NCBI GenBank assembly: GCA_947460825.1
Contig: CANHHA010000015.1
Location: forward strand, 1 to 58,472
From: Flavobacteriales bacterium
GTDB lineage: Bacteria; Bacteroidota; Bacteroidia; Flavobacteriales_D; Crocinitomicaceae
Reading direction: 5' to 3'
Length of the DNA stretch: 58,472 bases
A program made the translations under genes and the position numbers. Positions 52,125 to 58,472 of the stretch are shown here, in pieces. Every line of letters starts with the position of its first letter. Positions within the stretch are counted from its first letter, which is position 1. Under the pieces are notes generated by a model. That model made no database searches. It was not told where the DNA came from and was given only the letters and a program-made list of their open reading frames with translations.

Positions 52125-53392
52125 AAATCAATATTCGTGTTAGTTAAAGTGATTAATTTTCTTTTTTCTTCTTGTAATGCATTCCCTCGAATCCGAATCT
52201 TTGCCTTTGGCCACAAAGCAAGAGATAACAACCAATACATCTCCGTTAGTAAATTATCCTCCAAATCAAGGTAACAAAGCCGTTTTAAATTTACAAAAGA
52301 CGGAGGAATCGAACGAATAAAATTACGATTCAAATCAAGGCGCTCCAGTGCAGTTAGCGCGCATAGTTCAACGGGAAATTCCTGAAATTGATTGTTAGAA
52401 AGCAACAATTCCTTTAAACCTGTTAATTCAGCACATTGCTTGGGTAATTCATGGAGGCTATTATTCCCTAAATCCAGTAGGTGTAAGTTTGGTAAATTTA
52501 CCCCATCACAGGCTATAGTCCCCAGCTTATTCGAACGCAAACAAAGGGTTTCTAGGGAACTAGAACACGCAGAGAGATCGAAATGCACTACTTGGTTATT
52601 CGATAAATCAAGGGATTTTAGCGCTTGTAAGCGACCGAGATTCCCTAGTGTATTCAGTGCATTCATTGAAAGATCAAGTTCCACTAAGGAAGTAGGAAAA
52701 AGACTCAAATCTAATTCCTTTCTGAGATTGCATTGAGAAAGCCTTAAGCGTTCCAAGCCATGAATTGAATTTAGGGTTGGCACATTATTCAATGGACAGG
52801 CAATAAAGCGTAAAGATTTCAATCCGGAAAGTCCATCCAACTGTTTGGGCAATATCGCGCCTTCAACTCGAACAAATACCAGTTCGCGTAAATAAGGCGA
52901 TGCAAAAAGTGTTTTCGATAGCTGATAATCCGACGTGATGTCAATGAACATTACTGTGCTAATCCGGGAAGAAATTAGTATAAAATCCATGGCGAAAATC
53001 GACTCCAAAACAAAACTTGATTCAATCACCAACTTGCTAATAGACAAGGCTTCAATTAATTGACTGGCCACACCGAGTGGTATTTTATGGTAGATCCTAG
53101 TGAAATGTAAAGTATCTGGACTTGGCCAACAGGAAAGGGGATTCGATATACTTCCCCTTCTAATTTCGGATGCGATACTTCCTTCTGCACCAAAAGCGAT
53201 GAGAAGAAGGCGCTGAAAATCATAAACAGCCGCATTCGATTTACCCGTAAAAGTTGGTGAGTACGGATTTAAACTCACCCAAACCTCATCAACCACGGCA
53301 GGAGGAAAGACTTGAATAAACAAGCAATTTTGCTCCATATTTTGGTAATCCGCCAGCAGTTCAATTAACTTAGTTGTTGTAAAATCTTCCAT
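52121..53392 (-). CDS. leucine-rich-repeat protein
   Basis: 423 residues. After an N-terminal region (about 1-160) of unknown fold, at least nine leucine-rich repeats (about 165-405) follow the pattern LxxLxLxxNxL, e.g. LKSLDLSNNQVVHFDLSACS and LKELLLSNNQFQEFPVELCA. No signal peptide is present, so it is intracellular. It starts 8 bases after the reverse transcriptase fusion and overlaps the MoxR start. LRRs in NTPase conflict systems usually act as sensors; here it may recognise an invader product for the MoxR-vWA pair. Confidence 0.85.
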   Translation of the reverse strand: MEDFTTTKLIELLADYQNMEQNCLFIQVFPPAVVDEVWVSLNPYSPTFTGKSNAAVYDFQRLLLIAFGAEGSIASEIRRGSISNPLSCWPSPDTLHFTRIYHKIPLGVASQLIEALSISKLVIESSFVLESIFAMDFILISSRISTVMFIDITSDYQLSKTLFASPYLRELVFVRVEGAILPKQLDGLSGLKSLRFIACPLNNVPTLNSIHGLERLRLSQCNLRKELDLSLFPTSLVELDLSMNALNTLGNLGRLQALKSLDLSNNQVVHFDLSACSSSLETLCLRSNKLGTIACDGVNLPNLHLLDLGNNSLHELPKQCAELTGLKELLLSNNQFQEFPVELCALTALERLDLNRNFIRSIPPSFVNLKRLCYLDLEDNLLTEMYWLLSLALWPKAKIRIRGNALQEEKRKLITLTNTNIDL

Positions 53393-53400
53393 CGTGTTAA

Positions 53401-56400
53401 TTAAAAAGGTAACTCATCGGAATCCGTTAAATCACTCAAAGGGATCTCAATGATGCGTCCCTGTTTTTCATAAAATGCTATTAATTGCTTGATGTATTGA
53501 TTCTCAGAAAAGTACTTTGGCTTTACATGAATAACGGATAAGCTGGGAAGAATCGGCAACATGGCGTCCAATTGTCGTTCAATCACCATGTTCGTATCCC
53601 TAGCAAAAAACTTTTTAAGGCTGGGAAATAAGCGATGAAAATCTTCCCCTTCATGATAACCCCAAAACCAAGAGCATCCATCTACATATAATTCTTCCAA
53701 GGTTGGGAGCACTGGCAAGGTAGTTCGAATGGTAATTCCAGAAAGCTTTAAGATTTTCAGGTTCGGAAAATCTGCTAAGAATGTTAAATCCCAATACCTG
53801 TTTTTAAAACTCAAGTCTAAGAATTTCACCTGATTTTTTTCTTTTTTCGCGGTTGGTAAATGGTTGTAATACCCATCACGGAAGAAGAATCCTCGATTTG
53901 TCGCCTCACGTAAAAAGTACGTTCGAATTGGCTTGTACAGGCCTGCCCGAGAGGAATCATATCGAACCTCCAGTTCTTGCTCGAAAGAAGCAACCGAAGC
54001 CGCACCGATCTCAGCATGGGGTTCAAAATAAAAACTCCTAAACTCTTGCATATTCACATGAATAAAGGTGCTTAATTTATGCAGTACAAAATTAAATTCA
54101 TGGGGTTCCAATCTGCGCATCAATTCATCGAGAACCTTTGGTAAAACAGCATCGGCACGGTTTCTACTGAGATAAATATCTCGAGATAAAAACACCAAGG
54201 TTCGTAAACTAATGGCCATTGCTTCAAGTACAAAATCCGCATCTTCCTTCAAGCCTTTGTGTGCAAAAACCATAGTAAATGGATTTATTTTGATGGATTC
54301 CAACATGATCTCCCTATCCTTTCTGAAAATCTTAGGTAGGTGCTTTGCCTGGATTTCCCCTGACTTTATTTGGTTTAGGACCTCGTCTCTTGATCCCTTA
54401 GGAGACGTAAATAATCCCTTTCGAATTATATAGGGAATTGCGTTGTTGCGCCGTTCATATTTATCTTTTACCCGGAGGTGTTCTAACCCCTTTAGCACCG
54501 GGAATATTTTTAACTCGGAAAGGTGATTATCCTTGGTTAGTAGCACCCGATTGTCTCCATGTAAATCGTCTGAAAAATCTTGGCTTACATAATCGTGGTA
54601 ATAATCGCCTGCCTTCGTGTCTCGACTCATCAGAGAGAAATTCGCATTAATTCGATCCTTTTTATATACAGTTTCTAAGGGTAAGCTTAGAACAAAGACA
54701 TCATATTGAAGGGTTAAGCCAAGCAAAGGCATGGAAGAAATTGATTTTGGATAATGCACAATCGAAGTAATTTCTTTCTGATTATTAACAAATGCTAAAA
54801 TATCTTTAAGTCCTTGAGCGCGAGGGAAGGTCATTTCTAAGCGGCCTCTTTCCACCTGCTTTTCGCCCTTGCCTGTGAGTACCAGCAGGCATTCGCCTAC
54901 ATGCTCCTGATTCCTTGGTAAGAGCAAGTGAATGCTTCTTAAGACAACCCGATTTCCATTACTCGCTAAGGGAAAGTACAATTCAACATCGGTGGAAAAC
55001 TCTGCATCAAATCGAACACCTAGCAGTTTTATTAAAAATGTTGGGCGATGGAAAACGCTGGACGTAGAAGGCGCATGCATGGGGTGCATTCCTGGATGAA
55101 GCAACTGATAGCTGTCTGGCTTTATGTTAAAGTCCCCATGGAAGGATAGATTGGGCAACCAAGACAAGTCAAGAACGAAATTTCGTATCGCATTGGAAGT
55201 AAGTGCTTCGGGGTAGAACGAAACTTGTTTTTTAATCCATTGGAACGCAGGATTTGATTCCCAGGCACATTGCGCTAAATACTGTTGAATTTCGGCAATA
55301 TACAGTTCAGAACATTCACCCTGTATCTTAAGCTGATCAATTAATGCGGTCAACCCTGCATCCTTAGGCCCTACGCGTACAAATAAGTTGGTCGGTTCAA
55401 GTTGATTTAATTTACTGAAGAGTGATTCCGATACAAAAGAATCGGTTCCAACAGTAAAATCTACCAACAAATGACTCACCTGTGTTCCTGATAAAATAAG
55501 TGCGTCTAAGTCTGAATCTGAATGAACCTCAAGCCATTGTTCACCTTTTAACGCATCAAGGTATATCTCGGGTAAGGTACGGGAACAAAACGGTTCAGGA
55601 ATAGCATTCAAGCTTAGTTCATGTAAGGTCTGGAATAAGTTCTTCCACGGAATATTAAGGGTGTCATCCAAGGGATTACCTTTCAATAACAAGTGTTTTA
55701 ATCCTGGATAAACCGAAGAAAAATTAAAGGATTTCAGCTGATTGTGCTCAAGGTCTAAGCGCTTGATGACATTACAGTCCGCCAAATCAAATGCAGTCAA
55801 GTTGTTGTGCGCAAAAAGCATGGAGGCGGATTGCCATGCATGCAATACCTGGCGTGGAATAACATTAATTTGATACTTTTCCAGGTTAACCGAAAACCTA
55901 CTCGAAGCAATCCTATCCCATAAGACGGCTGACCAAGTAAAATTAGGCTGCTCCATTGATACCTTCACATCCCGTACAAGACGAATGGCATAGGCTCCTG
56001 CAGACAGGTTTTTTTCTCCGCGGAAATTCTCCGAGGAAAACGGATCATAAGAGAAGCCACGCGGGTTCGTTATTGGGCTGCTATTATTAACCACTCTCGA
56101 ATCGCTGTTTGGAGTAAGGGGGCGATAAGCACTCGATGTCAGGTGTAGATATTTATTCCATGATTTAGCGTACACACATACCACATTTCGACCCATTCGA
56201 TTTCGAGCACGTTTCTTGTGCGGTACATCACTGAGATCACTGGTCCAATAAGCCCCCATGCGATTAAAGAATCGGAATCCATTGATATCAACATACCCGT
56301 TATAGCGTGGATCGCAAGGGGCATTCAAACCAAGTAGAATTCGATCGGTATAATTTGTTCCTTGAAAATACGCTTTGTACTCATTTTCAGTGGGTAAGCG

Positions 56401-57732
56401 CCACCCGGGATAGGCGTTCAGCGCATTCAGAATTGCTTGTTCCGTAAAAAAGGACCGAGGCTTCCCTCTACGAATAAATGTGTAGATCCCTAACTCTTGA
56501 TTAGCTTCGGCTACAAGATCCGTTGCCATCCACTCCAAATCACCCACCGTGACGGTTTCTGAAGATGTTAACTGAAGGGTGCTTAGCTCCAAAGATTTTA
56601 AATACTCCACCGCATCTGAGATGAACTGTCCTTGACGAACAAAGCGCTTTATGATGGATAATTCTGATTTATATCGATTGAATTCTTTGTCAGATTTCTC
56701 AATTTGTAAGACCCAATTAATCTTTCCGCTCAATTCGCCAAGATAAGCTTCCGTTGACTTTTGCTGACGACGAATGTGCTCCTCTCCAAATTTCTTCAGG
56801 TAATGCATAGCTTGCCGGAGGCTACGTTTATACTCCCTTCCTGCCGTCTTTTTATCATTGACTACAATCCCCGTAACTACCTGCCGATTATTTCTTCGAA
56901 TCAATTTCGTTTTGGAAGGTTTCAGTTTTAGTCCTCGTTTTCTTAGAAGGATATTCAGGTAATGCAAGACTTTACCCGGCTGAAGGTCTTGGATAGCCCC
57001 TGAAATGGTCATATCATCCGAATATCTTGAATAATTCAGTCGATGGCGTACACAAAAGTTAAGAACCCTTCGATCAAAACCCACTAAAAATAAATTGGCC
57101 AAGGCCCCACTGGTTGGGCTCCCTTGTGGCAACTGATTATTTAAGGATGTAAGCACCGTGATTTTTCGAGCCAATTCGTTAAAAAACTGGAGTGTTTCGC
57201 TTTCATCAATCTGGTAAGGTATAGCCCCTATTTTCCTGAGATAATAAGACATATAAAAGAGAAGCTCAACCCACATCTCTGTCATGTTCGCTGCTTGAAT
57301 ACTGCCAAAAAAATTATTGATATCTACTTTCAAGAGCACCTCATTTCCAATATGAAAACGGGCGTTATCAACTACATTCATTCCTTGTCTGTACGCCGTA
57401 GCACAGGGAGAAAGTGCGTATTTATCTTTGAAACGTTGATATTCTCCAAACGGACTATTAAAATTTTCTATGGAATAAATGAATTGAAGCAATTGATGTT
57501 GAGCCTCTTTTAGTACGGGTTTTGGTTCGAACAATACGCGATTTGTACCATCTGAGCGAGGGATCACGTGCTTTATGTAATAACTTTCATCTAATGCCTC
57601 TGGAACCGAAAGCGCTTGAAGGAGAATAAACACATTAAAATGCTCAAGCCCTTGGAAGGATTCCTGTTTAAGCACTTCAATAGATACATTCGCTTTCATA
57701 ACACGGGTTAAAACAGTTAAAAACATGAACAT
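53401..57732 (-). CDS. retron-type reverse transcriptase fused to FISUMP-like, LRR and DUF4116-like regions
   Basis: 1443 residues; an alternative start at 57699 (MKANVSIEVL) is equally plausible. RT domain (about 50-345): NARFH (123-127, the retron NAxxH motif), LKVDINNFFGSI (motif A, 134-145), NQLPQGSPTSG (199-209), YSRYSDDMTISG (catalytic YSDD, 237-240) and VVTGIVV (VTG, 286-288). Residues about 435-590 are FISUMP-like (PGWRLPTENEYKAYF, GAYWTSDLS, AYAIRLVRD). LRR-like units follow (about 640-715) and again near 1300-1415, with a DUF4116-like stretch (about 1113-1190; FRKDREIMLESI). It ends LTDSDELPF, an SSB-like acidic tip. First gene of a four-gene operon. Probable defence effector or sensor; msr-msd RNA not identified. 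Confidence 0.82.
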   Translation of the reverse strand: MFMFLTVLTRVMKANVSIEVLKQESFQGLEHFNVFILLQALSVPEALDESYYIKHVIPRSDGTNRVLFEPKPVLKEAQHQLLQFIYSIENFNSPFGEYQRFKDKYALSPCATAYRQGMNVVDNARFHIGNEVLLKVDINNFFGSIQAANMTEMWVELLFYMSYYLRKIGAIPYQIDESETLQFFNELARKITVLTSLNNQLPQGSPTSGALANLFLVGFDRRVLNFCVRHRLNYSRYSDDMTISGAIQDLQPGKVLHYLNILLRKRGLKLKPSKTKLIRRNNRQVVTGIVVNDKKTAGREYKRSLRQAMHYLKKFGEEHIRRQQKSTEAYLGELSGKINWVLQIEKSDKEFNRYKSELSIIKRFVRQGQFISDAVEYLKSLELSTLQLTSSETVTVGDLEWMATDLVAEANQELGIYTFIRRGKPRSFFTEQAILNALNAYPGWRLPTENEYKAYFQGTNYTDRILLGLNAPCDPRYNGYVDINGFRFFNRMGAYWTSDLSDVPHKKRARNRMGRNVVCVYAKSWNKYLHLTSSAYRPLTPNSDSRVVNNSSPITNPRGFSYDPFSSENFRGEKNLSAGAYAIRLVRDVKVSMEQPNFTWSAVLWDRIASSRFSVNLEKYQINVIPRQVLHAWQSASMLFAHNNLTAFDLADCNVIKRLDLEHNQLKSFNFSSVYPGLKHLLLKGNPLDDTLNIPWKNLFQTLHELSLNAIPEPFCSRTLPEIYLDALKGEQWLEVHSDSDLDALILSGTQVSHLLVDFTVGTDSFVSESLFSKLNQLEPTNLFVRVGPKDAGLTALIDQLKIQGECSELYIAEIQQYLAQCAWESNPAFQWIKKQVSFYPEALTSNAIRNFVLDLSWLPNLSFHGDFNIKPDSYQLLHPGMHPMHAPSTSSVFHRPTFLIKLLGVRFDAEFSTDVELYFPLASNGNRVVLRSIHLLLPRNQEHVGECLLVLTGKGEKQVERGRLEMTFPRAQGLKDILAFVNNQKEITSIVHYPKSISSMPLLGLTLQYDVFVLSLPLETVYKKDRINANFSLMSRDTKAGDYYHDYVSQDFSDDLHGDNRVLLTKDNHLSELKIFPVLKGLEHLRVKDKYERRNNAIPYIIRKGLFTSPKGSRDEVLNQIKSGEIQAKHLPKIFRKDREIMLESIKINPFTMVFAHKGLKEDADFVLEAMAISLRTLVFLSRDIYLSRNRADAVLPKVLDELMRRLEPHEFNFVLHKLSTFIHVNMQEFRSFYFEPHAEIGAASVASFEQELEVRYDSSRAGLYKPIRTYFLREATNRGFFFRDGYYNHLPTAKKEKNQVKFLDLSFKNRYWDLTFLADFPNLKILKLSGITIRTTLPVLPTLEELYVDGCSWFWGYHEGEDFHRLFPSLKKFFARDTNMVIERQLDAMLPILPSLSVIHVKPKYFSENQYIKQLIAFYEKQGRIIEIPLSDLTDSDELPF

Positions 57733-57800
57733 TCATGGCTAGAATCACATCTGTTCATGCGATACATTTAAGTCAAGCTAAGCTTGAAATAAGTCATCGA
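57724..57800 (-). promoter_or_regulatory. inverted repeats upstream of RT fusion (operator or ncRNA candidate)
   Basis: CATGAACA (57724-57731) and TGTTCATG (57752-57759) form an 8-bp stem that includes the first possible RT start codon. A perfect palindrome TCAAGCT-A-AGCTTGA lies at 57773-57787, inside a larger weak stem closed by ATCG (57760-57764 region) and CGAT (57797-57800 region). These could be operator sites, translational control elements or part of a retron RNA. In 57801-58017 I also see a short TTCC...GGAA stem (57933-57945) but no clear msr-msd layout. Confidence 0.4.
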
Positions 57801-58017
57801 TAAAATTAACCAAATATTAAAGAATAGCCTATATAAAACCAGCCAAGCTATGGCGCAGTCGAAAAGGGTGAGCTAGTTTCTAATTAATGAGAAAATATAT
57901 GATCTATGCGTTTGGTGGGAAGGGCCGCTTAATTCCAAAAAGGAACATCCCCATGCCAAAGAAAAGAGGATGAACGTAGTTACAAAAAAATGTCTTTTGA
58001 GATTTAGGACCAGAAAT

Positions 58018-58281
58018 TTAAACGTCCTTGGATGATTTTCGGTAAAGGCTTGCCATGAGTACCACATGCGGAAAACTGAGTGCCGCGAGAAATATGAATA
58101 CTTGTCCCCAAGTAAAAGACGCATAATAGGTGTTGAGTCCAAACAGGACCACAGCGCCGAGCGTAAAGGGAAACGCGTTTATCCAAAGTCGAAGGTCCGA
58201 TTTGAGGCTCATTTCTTTTATTTTTTTCCATCCATGCAGGCTGTGTTGGAAGATAAAGAACAGGCCAAAAGCGGGAATCAA
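58018..58281 (-). pseudogene. C-terminal remnant of Brp/Blh-type beta-carotene dioxygenase gene
   Basis: About 87 codons reading IPAFGLFFIFQHSLHGWKKI, a membrane segment LGAVVLFGLNTYY and LAALSFPHVVLMAS. This resembles the end of Brp/Blh proteins (…FFxxQHSxHG… and …LAALTxPHxxxV), membrane enzymes that split beta-carotene to retinal for rhodopsin. Upstream in the same frame a stop codon appears within eight codons, so the 5' part is lost or frameshifted. In the last 190 bases (58282-58472) no other gene is seen; the window ends here. Confidence 0.55.
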
Positions 58282-58472
58282 TGTAAGTGCTCGAAGTAGA
58301 TTTCATGAAGTCGTTGGAGGAATAAAAATAGTGGTAAATTTTCTTTCTCTAACGCTTTATGTGTAGAAAGACGACCATATCTGTAACCAAATTAAAAATT
58401 CCAATTACCTTCGTATTGTATTTCGAACCTTAAATGGTACCAACCGAGTGAAGACACCACGGTGGTAAAACG

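Noticed and set aside
54438..54650. Plus-strand frames opposite the RT fusion and LRR genes
   Set aside because: Antisense shadows of long, domain-bearing minus-strand genes.
53401..57732. Diversity-generating retroelement, because an RT is fused to a FISUMP/lectin-like domain
   Set aside because: DGR reverse transcriptases carry an SQ-type motif 4, while this one has QGSPTSG plus the retron NAxxH and VTG motifs. No template/variable repeat pair with A-specific differences was seen near the FISUMP region or elsewhere in the window.
53401..57732. Group II intron RT
   Set aside because: No maturase/X or HNH domain follows the RT and no intron domain V-like structure was seen at either end; the gene is fused to LRR-type regions and starts an operon.

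Overview
ORGANISM. The window looks like a Bacteroidota genome, probably Flavobacteriales. Promoter-like TAnnTTTG -7 boxes sit a short way upstream of many genes, Shine-Dalgarno sequences are not obvious, exported FISUMP-domain proteins occur, and a remnant of a Brp/Blh (retinal-forming) gene lies at the right edge. Coding is dense and AT-rich, and almost all of it is accessory DNA.

LAYOUT. (1) 53-126 is tRNA-Asp(GTC). Its 3' end is repeated as a 13-bp direct repeat at 39782-39794, beside a tyrosine integrase (38347-39597). This defines an island of about 39.7 kb (128-39794). Paired 12-bp repeats containing GTGGACGG lie near both ends and are probably integrase arm sites. No relaxase or conjugation gene was seen, so this is a genomic island or mobilizable element that carries defence cargo. 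(2) The island cargo, left to right: an AbiE toxin-antitoxin pair with a palindromic operator; a cluster of small element genes; McrBC; a complete type I restriction system (HsdM, HsdS, HsdR); a NERD nuclease fused to a degenerate helicase, with a TPR/cold-shock partner; a membrane-anchored HEPN-like protein; a DUF4116 repeat protein beside a truncated ATPase; a WYL regulator with a divergent partner; then exported trypsin-like proteases, FISUMP proteins, small proteins, and a GIY-YIG-like protein next to the integrase. (3) 39800-49790 is a repeat-rich region holding a RhuM-Fic fusion, a WYL + HNH-HIT pair convergent with a NUDIX + PLD-helicase (DUF3427) pair, and a BRO-Fic fusion. The genes are separated by several families of intergenic palindromic repeats. 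(4) 49794-57732 is a four-gene minus-strand operon: a 1443-residue reverse transcriptase fusion, a leucine-rich-repeat protein, a MoxR AAA+ ATPase and a vWA/metallopeptidase protein. (5) 58018-58281 is the 3' remnant of a brp/blh-like gene.

HOW IT FITS TOGETHER. Most genes belong to known or suspected anti-phage and conflict families. The strongest candidate for an undescribed system is the operon in (4). The reverse transcriptase carries retron hallmarks (an NAxxH motif, YSDD, VTG) fused to a FISUMP-like lectin fold, leucine-rich repeats and a DUF4116-like segment, and it is followed by LRR + MoxR + vWA. Its first and last proteins both end in an acidic tip finishing in -PF (SDELPF and SDFPF), like the C-terminal tip of single-stranded DNA-binding protein SSB. 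A second candidate is the NERD/dead-helicase + TPR-cold-shock pair at 15564-20199. All functional statements here are inferred from motifs read by eye; no database search was run.
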